A program made the position numbers and the translations under genes. From positions 434,001-498,000 of the forward strand of contig NZ_JAACFU010000006.1 in the NCBI RefSeq assembly GCF_029051725.1: a stretch of DNA of 64,000 nucleotides, written 5' to 3'. Below the pieces are notes generated by a model. That model had not been told where the DNA came from, searched no databases, and saw only the letters and a list, made by a program, of their open reading frames with translations. Positions 28,242 through 37,277 of this stretch are shown here, one piece after another. Positions within the stretch are counted from its first letter, which is position 1. Every line of letters starts with the position of its first letter. The DNA comes from Bradyrhizobium sp. CSS354 (GTDB lineage: Bacteria > Pseudomonadota > Alphaproteobacteria > Rhizobiales > Xanthobacteraceae).

Positions 28242-29159
28242 TCAGGGACGAACACGAATGATCGTATTCCCCTTGCGTCGCCTGGTCGGGTTTAAGGCGG
28301 TGACCGCATCGTCGAAGATCGAGATGTTGCCGATGTTTGTCCGCAATCGTCCGTCCCGCACCCGCTGGACGATCTCACTCAGTTGGGCACGATCGGCCTC
28401 GACGACAAAGTCGACCGCCAGGCCGTCGGAGGGTCGCGCCTCTGCGGGCCCGACGATGGTGACCAGTGTTCCTCCGACTCGAATCAATCCTGCGGACCGC
28501 TTCTGGATGTCACCGCCGATGACATCGAACACCAAGTCGACTTTGCCGATGTCTTCCAGGGCATCGTTGTCGAGGTCGACGAACTCCTTCGCGCCGAAGT
28601 CGAGCGCTGTCTGACGGTCGGCGGCGCGTCCAGAGCCGATGACGTAGGCGCCGGCCTCTCGTGCGAGTTGCGTCACCATCGACCCGACTGCGCCGGCCGC
28701 GCCGTGTGCGAGGACGCTCTGCCCCGCCTGGAGACGACCATGCTGGAACAGCCCTTGCCACGCGGTTAGGCCCGAGACCGGCAGGCTTGCGCCCACCGTG
28801 AAGTCGACGTCGCCCGGGAGCGGCGCGAGATTGCGCGCCTCGATCGCCACATACTCGGCGAGCGTGCCGTCGCGATACCAGTCCGCGAGGCCAAACACCC
28901 GCTGTCCTACCGACAACCCCGTAGTGCCATATCCGAGAGCGGTGACCACTCCAGCCAACTCATGCCCAGGGATCGACGGCGTTCGGTCACGCTCGAGGCG
29001 ATCGGTCCAGGTCGAGGGCCACGTCAGCTCGGTCGGAACAAATCCCGACGCATGAACCCGAACAACGACGTCGTTTATCGATGCCTGCGGCTCGGGCCGG
29101 TCCACCAGCTTCATCCCGGCCGTTCCCGCGGCCCGTTCCGTTACAACGATCGCCTTCAT
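28242..29159 (-). CDS. zinc-independent NADP-dependent alcohol dehydrogenase/quinone reductase (MDR family)
   Basis: A 305-residue medium-chain dehydrogenase. It has a GroES-like N-terminal domain (HASGFVPTELTWPSTW, PSIPGHELAGVV) and a Rossmann domain with LAHGAAGAVGSMVTQLA. The catalytic-zinc cysteines are missing, so it belongs to the quinone oxidoreductase branch, which reduces quinones or enones with NADPH. The start is ATG at 29159, 7 bp after GGAGATAA. It stands alone, leftward, with repeat E copies on both sides. Substrate is unknown. Confidence 0.86.
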   Translation of the reverse strand: MKAIVVTERAAGTAGMKLVDRPEPQASINDVVVRVHASGFVPTELTWPSTWTDRLERDRTPSIPGHELAGVVTALGYGTTGLSVGQRVFGLADWYRDGTLAEYVAIEARNLAPLPGDVDFTVGASLPVSGLTAWQGLFQHGRLQAGQSVLAHGAAGAVGSMVTQLAREAGAYVIGSGRAADRQTALDFGAKEFVDLDNDALEDIGKVDLVFDVIGGDIQKRSAGLIRVGGTLVTIVGPAEARPSDGLAVDFVVEADRAQLSEIVQRVRDGRLRTNIGNISIFDDAVTALNPTRRRKGNTIIRVRP

Positions 29160-29419
29160 GGGATTATCTCCTCGGTCATTGTCTCTTGATGCAACTGTTG
29201 CGGGCAGCTTAAGCACAACGGCTATCCACAAACTGCCGGGCAGTGTGGAAGTGTCCGCGATCTGCGCTGTCTGCATTGACCGGCTTGTACTGAGACTGCC
29301 GATCGGGTTCGCTTCGGTCGCGGTACTAGCGGCTAGATGCGTCGTGCCTGGTCACGAAACCAGTACCAAGATTGCAAATTTTGGCTGTACCAGCGCATCA
29401 GGCGGCGCTCAGATTGAGC

Positions 29420-29500
29420 TCGTAGGATGGGAGAGAGCGTGAGCGGCACCCATCGATCCGTCCGCCGATGACGAACATATGAACGCTTTCGCAATCCTAC
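29420..29500. repeat. intergenic repeat E, copy 4 (degenerate)
   Basis: CGTAGGATGGGAGAGAGCG...ACCCATCGATCCGTCCGCCG then a partial right arm with ATCCTACG. It is less conserved than copies 1 and 3. Confidence 0.7.
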
Positions 29501-29607
29501 GCGCTCTGCACTGCGATGCGAGCCCGCACAGTCAGTGCTGCGCCCCCAATCCCTCGCGTTGCCTGACAGGCAAAACACGCCACATACAGGTCAAGCACAC
29601 GTCCCGC

Positions 29608-30209
29608 AGATATTCTGATTGACCGAATTCACCTCTTCGGGTAAACCGCAGGCATCCTGGCCCGCTAAAAAGGGCGTTTCGCGATCGTCACGATACGTGA
29701 GCCGGGATGCGATGGACGCGGCAGCGCCGGCGCGTGACGAGGTGGGAGGGCGGGCTACGCCTGTGAGCCATCGCGATCTGCGCGAACGACCCGGAGCTGT
29801 CACAGCGCTTCTTTTCGGCTTCGGGAGCGAGCACGCGCAAGCTTCCGGATGTTCGGGGAGGGACGTCCGCGGACGGCAAAAGCGTGTGGTCCTGACGCCC
29901 GGGGTCTCTGCGTCAAGGCTTGCGGTGATGTGCGGCCCGACCGGGTGCGCGCATCGATCATCCGCGAGGCGACGGGGGCAATAGTGCATCGCTCCCCGGG
30001 GAGAGCGCGCCATAAGCCGTAAAACCATTGCGCAGGGAAGGCCGGATGTTCCGGCATCACCTGTGGTCACCCCCGCGTGCGTTTTTCGCGTGCGGACCCT
30101 GGGTGCCAGCCGGCGCCCGGCCTTCCCTGCGCCCTTTCTTCTCGACGAGGGCGAAACGGACAGCAAAACTCGGGCGCTCGCGCCGCGAGACCGCGGACGT
30201 GTGCAGTGA
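29608..30209. repeat. candidate ~0.6-kb dispersed, non-coding element
   Basis: This occupies the middle of a 1.24-kb gap between the MDR gene and ppc. Recognisable segments include ATTGACCGAATTCACCTCTT at the left, GTCACGATACGTGAGC, a GGGGCAATAGTGCATCGCTC segment, and a 15-bp perfect stem (30031-30045 pairing with 30117-30131, GCAGGGAAGGCCGG). I recall similar ~0.6-kb stretches repeated many times in Bradyrhizobiaceae genomes and sometimes annotated as small hypothetical proteins. Frames crossing it have no family motif. I cannot confirm copy number here. Confidence 0.5.
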
Positions 30210-30227
30210 TGCGTTACAGGCAAATCT

Positions 30228-30290
30228 CTCGTGCCCCGGCTCTGCGCAGCAACGCTTAAGGGCGCTGCAGCGCGTCCGGGACACGACCGC
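30228..30290. repeat. intergenic repeat D, partial copy 3
   Basis: One arm of the 21619 family in reverse: CTCGTGCCCCGGCTCTGCGC and then GCAGCGCGTCCGGGACACGA. It lies directly right of the dispersed element, ~110 bp before the ppc start. Confidence 0.7.
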
Positions 30291-30398
30291 CCCCGGCGGT
30301 GTGCGCCGCCACCAAGTTCACCTTGCACTGCGGTAGAAAAATATCGCACACTCGGCTGAGCCGGGCAGTCAAGCGAGCTCGAACCAGGGGAGCGAGCC

Positions 30399-33188
30399 AT
30401 GTCCCTCCAGACATTACCATCCGACACCGCCGACCAACGCCCCAACCGCCCCGAGGATGTCCAGGCGCTGGAGGCGGATGCGCGGATGCGCGACGACATC
30501 CGCCTGCTCGGGCGCATCCTCGGCGACACCGTGCGCGACCAGGAGGGCGCCGAATTGTTCGACCTGGTCGAGCGCATCCGGCAGACCTCGATCCGATTCC
30601 ACCGCGACGAGGACCGGCTCGCCCGCCGCGAGCTCGAGCAGATCCTCGACAGCATGTCGACCTCGGAAACGGTGCGGATCGTCCGCGCCTTCAGCTATTT
30701 CTCCCATCTCGCCAACATCGCCGAAGACCAGAACAACATCCGCCAGATGCGCGCCAACAAGGGCGGCGGCTCCGGCGTGCTGGCCGAGACGCTCGCCCAT
30801 GCGAGGGCGGCGGGCATCGGTGCCGATGCCCTGCGCAACTTCTTCAAGAGCGCGCTGGTCAGCCCGGTGCTGACCGCGCATCCGACCGAGGTCCGCCGCA
30901 AGAGCACCATGGACCGCGAGATGGAGGTCGCTGGCCTGCTCGATCGTCGCGAGCGCGTCGCGCTGACGGCGGACGAGGCGGCCGCCAGCGACGAGCAGCT
31001 CCGCCGCGAGGTGCTGACGCTGTGGCAGACCAATCTGCTGCGCCGGACCAAGCTCACCGTGCTCGACGAGGTCGCTAACGGCCTATCGTTCTACGATTAC
31101 ACGTTTCTCCGCGAGGTGCCGCGGCTGGTCAACGGGCTGGAGGACCGGCTGGAGGAGGGCGGCCAGCAGGCCGCGGGCGAGCTCGCCTCGTTCCTGCGCA
31201 TGGGAAGCTGGATCGGCGGCGACCGCGACGGCAATCCCTTCGTCACCGCCGACGTCATGCGCGGCACGCTGCGGCTGCAGTCGAGCCGGGTGATGCAGTT
31301 CTATCTCAATGAGCTGCATGTGCTCGGCTCCGAGCTGTCGATCGCGGCGCATCTCGCCGACGTCTCCGAGGAGCTGCGCACGCTCGCGGAGCGCTCGCCC
31401 GATACCTCGCCGCATCGGAGCGGCGAGCCCTATCGCCTCGCGGTCTCCGGCATCTATGCGCGCCTCACCGCCACGGCCGAAATGCTTCAGGTCGAGATCA
31501 CGCGCCGGCCCGTCGGCAAGGGCGCTCCCTATGACAGCGTCGGGGAGCTCAAGGCCGATCTCGACGTGCTGCACCGCTCGCTGATCTCCAACAACGCCGG
31601 CGTCATCGCCCGCGGCCGGCTGCGGCTGCTGCGGCGTGCGGTGGACTGCTTTGGATTCCATCTGGCCCGGCTCGACATCCGCCAGAACTCGGCCGTGCAC
31701 GAGCGCACCATCGCCGAGCTGATGGACGCCGCCAACCCCGGCATGTCCTATCTCGCGCTCGGCGAGGACGCGCGCATCTCGCTGCTCACCAACGAGCTGC
31801 GCTCGACGCGCTCGCTGGTGTCGCCGTTCGTCAAATACAGCGACGAGACGATGGGCGAGCTCAACGTCTTCCATGCCGCAGCAGAAGCGCATGCGAAGTT
31901 CGGCTCGGACGCCATCCCCCAATGCATCATCTCGATGTGCAAGGGCATGTCTGACATGCTCGAGGTCGCGGTGCTCTTGAAGGAGGTCGGCCTCGTCCAT
32001 CCCTCCGGGCGCAGCGCCATCAACATCGTGCCGCTGTTCGAGACCATCGAGGATCTGCAGGCGTCCTCCACCATCATGGACCGCATGCTCTCGCTGCACG
32101 ATTACCGCCGCCTGGTCGACAGCCGCGGCAGCGTGCAGGAGGTCATGCTGGGGTATTCCGACTCGAACAAGGATGGCGGCTTCGTCACCTCGGGCTGGGA
32201 GCTCTACAAGGCCGAGATCGGGCTCGTCGACGTGTTCGAGCGCCATGGCGTGCGCCTGCGCCTGTTCCATGGCCGCGGTGGCTCGGTCGGCCGCGGCGGC
32301 GGCCCGAGCTATGACGCCATCATCGCGCAGCCCGGCGGCGCGGTGAACGGCCAGATTCGCATCACCGAGCAGGGCGAGATCATCTCGTCGAAATATTCCA
32401 ACGCCGAAGTCGGCCGCAACAATCTGGAGATCCTGGCAGCCGCGACGCTGGAGGCGAGCCTGCTGCATCCGCGCCAGAGCGCGCCGCGCCGCGAATATCT
32501 GACCGCGATGGACGAGCTTTCAAACCTCGCCTTCAAGGCCTATCGCGGCCTCGTCTACGAGACCGACGGCTTCGTCGATTATTTCTGGGCGTCTACCGTG
32601 ATCAACGAGATCGCGACACTCAACATCGGCAGCCGCCCGGCCTCGCGCAAGAAGACGCGGGCGATCGAGGACCTTCGCGCCATTCCCTGGGTGTTCTCCT
32701 GGGCACAATGCCGCCTGATGCTGCCCGGCTGGTACGGATTCGGCAGCGCGGTCGAGCAGTGGATCGCGGAGCATCCCGACAAGGGCATGCCGTTCCTCAA
32801 AGAGCTCTACAAGGAATGGCCGTTCTTCCGCATGCTGTTGTCGAACATGGACATGGTGCTGGCCAAGAGCTCGATCGCGATCGCCTCGCGCTATGCCGAG
32901 CTCGTGCCGGATGAGGCGCTCCGCGAAAAAATCTTCGGCCGTATCCGCCGCGAATGGCATTCCTGCATCGAGACGCTGCTGGACATCATGGGCCAGGACC
33001 GTCTGCTGCAGGGCAACCCGCTGCTGGAGCGCTCGGTGCGTCACCGCTTCCCCTATCTCGACCCGCTCAACCACGTGCAGGTCGAACTCTTGAAGGAGCA
33101 TCGCGCGCAGAACCCGGACGAGCAGGTGCTGCGCGGGATTCAGCTGACGATCAACGGCATATCGGCGGGCTTGAGGAATACGGGTTGA
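30399..33188 (+). CDS. ppc: phosphoenolpyruvate carboxylase
   Basis: A 929-residue PEP carboxylase, which fixes bicarbonate onto PEP to replenish oxaloacetate. The catalytic motifs are complete: TAHPTEVRRKS with H161, GSWIGGDRDGNP, SDSNKDGG, FHGRGGSVGRGGGP (623-636) and the C-terminal INGISAGLRNTG that contributes to the active site. The length is normal for bacteria. The start is ATG at 30399, after a GGGGAGCGAG site. It is monocistronic, and its upstream region holds repeat sequence and the probable promoter. Allosteric control (acetyl-CoA, aspartate) is expected for the family but not visible in the DNA. Confidence 0.97.
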   Translation: MSLQTLPSDTADQRPNRPEDVQALEADARMRDDIRLLGRILGDTVRDQEGAELFDLVERIRQTSIRFHRDEDRLARRELEQILDSMSTSETVRIVRAFSYFSHLANIAEDQNNIRQMRANKGGGSGVLAETLAHARAAGIGADALRNFFKSALVSPVLTAHPTEVRRKSTMDREMEVAGLLDRRERVALTADEAAASDEQLRREVLTLWQTNLLRRTKLTVLDEVANGLSFYDYTFLREVPRLVNGLEDRLEEGGQQAAGELASFLRMGSWIGGDRDGNPFVTADVMRGTLRLQSSRVMQFYLNELHVLGSELSIAAHLADVSEELRTLAERSPDTSPHRSGEPYRLAVSGIYARLTATAEMLQVEITRRPVGKGAPYDSVGELKADLDVLHRSLISNNAGVIARGRLRLLRRAVDCFGFHLARLDIRQNSAVHERTIAELMDAANPGMSYLALGEDARISLLTNELRSTRSLVSPFVKYSDETMGELNVFHAAAEAHAKFGSDAIPQCIISMCKGMSDMLEVAVLLKEVGLVHPSGRSAINIVPLFETIEDLQASSTIMDRMLSLHDYRRLVDSRGSVQEVMLGYSDSNKDGGFVTSGWELYKAEIGLVDVFERHGVRLRLFHGRGGSVGRGGGPSYDAIIAQPGGAVNGQIRITEQGEIISSKYSNAEVGRNNLEILAAATLEASLLHPRQSAPRREYLTAMDELSNLAFKAYRGLVYETDGFVDYFWASTVINEIATLNIGSRPASRKKTRAIEDLRAIPWVFSWAQCRLMLPGWYGFGSAVEQWIAEHPDKGMPFLKELYKEWPFFRMLLSNMDMVLAKSSIAIASRYAELVPDEALREKIFGRIRREWHSCIETLLDIMGQDRLLQGNPLLERSVRHRFPYLDPLNHVQVELLKEHRAQNPDEQVLRGIQLTINGISAGLRNTG

Positions 33189-33191
33189 GAA

Positions 33192-33234
33192 GCGAGTAGC
33201 GAACCGGCGCGCGTCCAAATTATTCGCTACTCGC
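33192..33234. repeat. 12-bp inverted repeat between convergent genes
   Basis: GCGAGTAGCGAA (33192-33203) pairs perfectly with TTCGCTACTCGC (33223-33234) around a 19-nt loop. It follows ppc and faces the lactonase gene, so a bidirectional terminator is possible, although there is no clean T run. Confidence 0.5.
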
Positions 33235-33248
33235 CACTCTATTATTCT

Positions 33249-34415
33249 CTACGGCTTCATTGCGCCCTGTACGCTCGTGTAGACGGCGTAGAGCGACGTC
33301 GAGCCGCAAATATAGAGCCGGTTTCGCTGCTGACCTCCGAAGCACAAATTAGCGACCGTTTCCGGAATATGAATCTTGCCCAGCAAGTCGCCCGAGGGCG
33401 TATAGCAGCGTACGCCGTCTTCGTTTGCGTCCCCCCAGCCCACCGAGCACCAGACGCGTCCTTCGGTGTCGCAGCGGACGCCATCGGTGATGCTCGGTTT
33501 CGGCATCTCAGCGAACACCTTGCTGTTCGACACCTTTGCCCCGGCGACGTCGAGATCGAACACGCGGATATGGGATGGATTGTCCGGTCCGTCGGTGAAA
33601 CCGGTGTCGCAGATGTAGAGCTTCTTCTCGTCCGGCGAAATAGCGAGTCCGTTCGGCTCGACAAAGTCGTCGACGACGACCTTGACGTCACCGGACTTGG
33701 GATCGACCCGGTAGACGTTCTTCTTCTCCTGCTCGGGCTCCGCTTTGATCCCCTCGTAGAAGCCGCCGATGCCGTAGGCCGGGTCAGTGAACCAGATCGC
33801 GCCATCGGCCGTCACGACCGCATCGTTGGGCGAGTTCAGTCGCTTGCCGTTGAATTTGTCGGCAATGATGGTGATCGAGCCGTCGAGTTCAGTTCGCGTC
33901 ACGCGCCGACCGCTGTGCTCGCACGTGATCAGGCGTCCTTCGCGATCGATCGTGTTGCCGTTCGAGTTCATCGAGGGCTGGCGATAGACGCTGACGTGAC
34001 CGTCGTCCTCCGAGAAGCGCATGATGCGATTGTTCGGAATGTCGCTGAACAGCAGGTATCGCCCGGCCGCGAAATATACGGGCCCCTCGGCCCAGCGGAA
34101 GCCCGTTGCGACGCGCTCGACCGCCATGGTGCCGGCAAAGGCGGGAAAGCCGGGGGGCCCAAACGATGGCGGCCCCTTCTTGGCGGATTCCAAATGGGCG
34201 TCCGGATAACGGCTGCCCGGCAGGGGTCCCAACGGTAGTGGCGCGGTCGATCTTGTCGGTGCACCCGTCTGGCCCAAGGGCGTCACGGACGCCCCCAGCG
34301 CTGCGGTCATGGTGACGCCCGTCGCCGCAACTGCCGCTGCCGCGCCCTTCAGCAGGGTGCGGCGCGCGAGAACAGGCTCATTGACGTCGGTGGAGATGGT
34401 CAGTGGGTTTGTCAT
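33249..34415 (-). CDS. SMP-30/gluconolactonase-family protein, Tat-exported
   Basis: A 388-residue six-bladed beta-propeller of the SMP-30/gluconolactonase/LRE family, which hydrolyses sugar lactones with a bound divalent metal. The N-terminus has a Tat signal (ARRTLLKGAAAAVAATG, residues ~16-32), so the mature enzyme is periplasmic. Metal and active-site segments include FRWAEGPVYF (Glu), LNSPNDAVVTADGAIWFTDP (Asn/Asp) and FVEPNGLAISPDEKKLY. The start is ATG at 34415 with GGGAGGCGA 4 bp upstream; 15 earlier codons add nothing. It is transcribed leftward, convergent with ppc. Substrate unknown. Confidence 0.87.
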   Translation of the reverse strand: MTNPLTISTDVNEPVLARRTLLKGAAAAVAATGVTMTAALGASVTPLGQTGAPTRSTAPLPLGPLPGSRYPDAHLESAKKGPPSFGPPGFPAFAGTMAVERVATGFRWAEGPVYFAAGRYLLFSDIPNNRIMRFSEDDGHVSVYRQPSMNSNGNTIDREGRLITCEHSGRRVTRTELDGSITIIADKFNGKRLNSPNDAVVTADGAIWFTDPAYGIGGFYEGIKAEPEQEKKNVYRVDPKSGDVKVVVDDFVEPNGLAISPDEKKLYICDTGFTDGPDNPSHIRVFDLDVAGAKVSNSKVFAEMPKPSITDGVRCDTEGRVWCSVGWGDANEDGVRCYTPSGDLLGKIHIPETVANLCFGGQQRNRLYICGSTSLYAVYTSVQGAMKP

Positions 34416-34528
34416 AGTCGCCTCCCATTTTTTGTTTGGGAGAAAACTGTCCGCCTGCAATCGGGCGTAAAGCGGGCGATCCCCGGCTGGACAACCGGAG
34501 ATCGCAATGCAGCAAAAGTGGAATTCGC

Positions 34529-35443
34529 TTACACGGGATCCCAGGGGAAGATGTCGGCGGAGCGGTCGAGCTTGTAGAACGAACCCTTCAGCGCCGGCAT
34601 GCCGTGTTCCGCGATCGATTGCGGCGTCCAGCCTTCGCTCCGATGCACCGAGCGCAGCGGGCGGTTCTGGCTGAACAGGAACAGCTCATTCATGCGTGCG
34701 CCGAAGATCTGCCCGGAGACGTCCTTGGCGGCATCGGAGAGCAGATAGGCGCAGACCGGCGCGATCTTCTCCGGTCCCATCTGCTTGATCTTCTCGACGC
34801 GCGCCTTCTCGGCTTCGGTCTCGGTCGGGATGGTGCCGATCATCCGGGTCCAGGCGAACGGCGAGACGCAGTTGGAACGGACGTTGAAGCGGCCCATGTC
34901 GAGCGCAATCGACTTCGACAGGCCGACGATGCCGAGCTTGGCGGCGGCGTAATTGGCTTGTCCGAAGTTGCCGATCAGGCCGGAGGTCGAGGTGAAGTGC
35001 ACGAACGAGCCGCTCTCCTGCTCGCGAAAGATCCGCGCCGCGGCGTGGCTGACGTAGAACGAGCCCATCAAATGCACCTTGATGACGGCCTCGAACGCTT
35101 CCACGCTCATCTTGTGGAAGATCATGTCGCGCAGGATGCCGGCATTGTTGACCACGCCGTCGAGCCGGCCGAAATGATCGGTCGCGGTCTTCACGATCTT
35201 GCTGGCAGGGATGGCTTCGGCCACCGACTCGAAATTGGCAACCGCGGTGCCGCCGCGCTTCTTGATCTCCTCGACCACCTCCTCGGCGGGCGCGGCGCTC
35301 GTGCCGGCGCCGTCAGCGGCGACGCCGGGATCGTTGACGACGACCTTGGCGCCCTCGCCAGCGCAGAGCAGCGCGATCTCCCGCCCGATGCCGCGGCCTG
35401 CGCCGGTGACGATGATGACCTTGTCTTGCAGTGATTTGCTCAT
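34529..35443 (-). CDS. SDR-family 3-hydroxyacyl-CoA dehydrogenase-type protein
   Basis: A 304-residue SDR. It has VTGAGRGIGRE, VVVNDPGV, VNNAGILRD, the Ser in FTSTSGLIG and NYAAAKLG (YxxxK), plus a C-terminal extension LKGSFYKLDRSADIFPWDPV-type tail whose first part mirrors HSD17B4-like multifunctional enzyme dehydrogenases. Such proteins oxidise 3-hydroxyacyl-CoA with NAD. The start is ATG at 35443 with GGAGACATC 5 bp upstream. It is downstream of a thiolase and OB-fold pair in the same direction; together these would complete a beta-oxidation cycle. Confidence 0.87.
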   Translation of the reverse strand: MSKSLQDKVIIVTGAGRGIGREIALLCAGEGAKVVVNDPGVAADGAGTSAAPAEEVVEEIKKRGGTAVANFESVAEAIPASKIVKTATDHFGRLDGVVNNAGILRDMIFHKMSVEAFEAVIKVHLMGSFYVSHAAARIFREQESGSFVHFTSTSGLIGNFGQANYAAAKLGIVGLSKSIALDMGRFNVRSNCVSPFAWTRMIGTIPTETEAEKARVEKIKQMGPEKIAPVCAYLLSDAAKDVSGQIFGARMNELFLFSQNRPLRSVHRSEGWTPQSIAEHGMPALKGSFYKLDRSADIFPWDPV

Positions 35444-35463
35444 GTGGATGTCTCCTGTTTTGC

Positions 35464-35543
35464 CCGTCATTCCGGGATGGTGCGAAGCACCAGACCCGGA
35501 ATCTCGAGATTCCGGATGCGCGCTGCGCGCGCCCGGAATGACG
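35464..35543. repeat. palindromic intergenic repeat G, copy 1
   Basis: Arms CCCGTCATTCCGGGATGG...CCCGGAATCTCGAG and their complement, with ...GCCCGGAATGACGG at the end. The second copy is at 45849-45928. It separates the SDR from the thiolase gene. Confidence 0.82.
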
Positions 35544-35548
35544 GTGCG

Positions 35549-36688
35549 TTACCTCTCGTTCGTAAACACGATCGTGCCCGACGCGGCGAACATGCCGCCG
35601 ACGCCGTGGCACACCGAGATCTTCGCGTTGGCGACCTGCGCCGGCGCAATGCCGCGCATCTGGCGGACGCTCTCCTGGAGCGCGTACATGCCGTACATGC
35701 CGGAATGCATGTAGCTCAAGCCGCCGCCATTGGTGTTGAGCGGCAGCTTGCCGCCCGGGCGCGTGTTGCCGTCGGCGATGAACTTGCCGGTCTCCTCGTG
35801 CGGCATGAAGCCGAGGTCGCCGAGGCCGAACAGCGGCAAATGCGCAAACGCGTCGTAGATCATGAGATGATCGACGTCCTTGTGTGCGATGCCGGCTTCC
35901 TTGAAGGCGAGGGGCCCGGCGGTCTTGAACGCGCGCGAGGAGTTGAAAGTCTCCATCTGGCTGACCATCGGCGTCTCCACGCTCTCGCCGGTCCCCATGA
36001 TGTAGACCGGCCTGCGCGGAAAATCCTTGGCGCGGTCGGCGGAGGTCAGGATCAGCGCGCCGCCGCCGTCGGTGACGAGGCAGCATTGCAGCAGACGGAA
36101 CGGATAGGCGATCATGCGCGAGTTGAGGACGTCTGCGACCGTGATCGGATCCTTCATCATCGCGCGCGGATTCTTCGCCGCCCATTCCCGCTGCACCACT
36201 GCCACCGAGGCGAGCTGCTCGTGTGTGATGCCGTAGGTCTTCATGAAGCGCAGCACGGGGATCGGGAACATGCTGGGCGGGCCGTAGACGCCGAACGGCG
36301 CCTCGAACTGGCCTTGCAGGCTGTCGGCGGGAATCGAGCGCGGTGCCTTGCCGATCATCGACTTGCCGCTCTCGGCATGGGTGATCAGCACGGTCTTGCA
36401 GAGGCCAGCCTCGATCGCCGCGGCGGCATGGCGGACGTGCAGCATGAAGGAGCAGCCGCCGACCGAGGTGCCGTCCACCCAGGTCGGCTTGATGCCGAGA
36501 TAGTGGCAGACTTGCTGCGGCGTTTCGACCGCCGTGGCGAAACCGTCGATGTCCGACAGCTTCAGTCCGGCATCGGCGATGGCATTGAGCGCCGCGTCCG
36601 CGTGAAGCTGGAGCTGCGAGGCGTTGGGGATGACACCGAGTTCGGTGGTCTCGGCCGCGCCGACGACGGCAACCTGGTTGCTGCGCAT
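35549..36688 (-). CDS. thiolase-family acetyl-CoA acetyltransferase (SCP2-type)
   Basis: A 379-residue thiolase of the SCP-x/lipid-transfer type. The nucleophilic Cys is in SVGGCSFMLH (residue ~90), as is usual for this branch, and the C-terminal NTNGGGLSYMHSGMYG and SVCHGVGG motifs supply the catalytic His and second Cys. It cleaves 3-oxoacyl-CoA with CoA. The 3-bp gap to the OB-fold gene upstream indicates a joint unit, as is common: SCP2-type thiolases act with a small DUF35/zinc-ribbon protein. The start is ATG at 36688. Confidence 0.88.
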   Translation of the reverse strand: MRSNQVAVVGAAETTELGVIPNASQLQLHADAALNAIADAGLKLSDIDGFATAVETPQQVCHYLGIKPTWVDGTSVGGCSFMLHVRHAAAAIEAGLCKTVLITHAESGKSMIGKAPRSIPADSLQGQFEAPFGVYGPPSMFPIPVLRFMKTYGITHEQLASVAVVQREWAAKNPRAMMKDPITVADVLNSRMIAYPFRLLQCCLVTDGGGALILTSADRAKDFPRRPVYIMGTGESVETPMVSQMETFNSSRAFKTAGPLAFKEAGIAHKDVDHLMIYDAFAHLPLFGLGDLGFMPHEETGKFIADGNTRPGGKLPLNTNGGGLSYMHSGMYGMYALQESVRQMRGIAPAQVANAKISVCHGVGGMFAASGTIVFTNER

Positions 36689-36691
36689 GGT

Positions 36692-37105
36692 CTATCCCTT
36701 CGCCGGACGGAATACGGGGAGGGTGACCTTGTCGTCGAGCGCCTCGAAGGCAACCTCGAGCTTCATATCGAGCTCGAGCGCCTCCGGCGTCTGCGGGCAG
36801 TCGATGATGTTGCTCATCATCCGCGGCCCCTCCTCGAGCTCGACCACTGCGATCGCGTAAGGCGGCGTGAAGCCGGGCGCGGCGGGACGGTGGTTGATCA
36901 CGTAGCTGTAGAGGAAGCCCTTGCCGCTCGCCTTGAAGATGCTGACCTTGCGCGAGGCGCAGGACGGGCAGAACGGGCGTGGCGGGAAATAGACATGTGC
37001 GCAGGCGTCGCAGCGCTGCAGGCGCAACTCGCCCGCCTTGGTGCCGTCCCAGAAATGCTGGGTCTCGGGCGTCGGTTTCGGTCGCGCGCGCTGCGGTTCG
37101 GCCAT
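36692..37105 (-). CDS. OB-fold/zinc-ribbon thiolase partner (DUF35)
   Basis: A 137-residue protein with a rubredoxin-like zinc ribbon (CDACAHVYFPPRPFCPSC, four Cys in C-x2-C...C-x2-C) followed by an OB fold (GFLYSYVINH, PYAIAVVELEEGPRM). DUF35 proteins bind SCP2-type thiolases and acyl-CoA ligases or dehydratases as structural or CoA-delivery partners. The start is ATG at 37105, 5 bp after GGGAGGACC. It is the first gene of the leftward set OB fold-thiolase-SDR and is divergent from the amidase gene. Confidence 0.9.
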   Translation of the reverse strand: MAEPQRARPKPTPETQHFWDGTKAGELRLQRCDACAHVYFPPRPFCPSCASRKVSIFKASGKGFLYSYVINHRPAAPGFTPPYAIAVVELEEGPRMMSNIIDCPQTPEALELDMKLEVAFEALDDKVTLPVFRPAKG

Positions 37106-37277
37106 TCGGCAGGTCCTCCCAAGGCCAAGCGAAGCCCGGCTGTTGCGATCTTGATGCGACAATCGACCATGGCGCGTCAACGGTCCAGCAATGCGCATGC
37201 ATGCCATCATGCGCACAATGCTTGTGTCGAAGTGAGGCAGCGCTATACATTGCGCGCAAATATTCCGTGAGACAGAC

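Noticed and set aside
29619..30060. Small hypothetical proteins in the gap before ppc
   Set aside because: No motif, no good ribosome site, and the sequence resembles a dispersed repeat.
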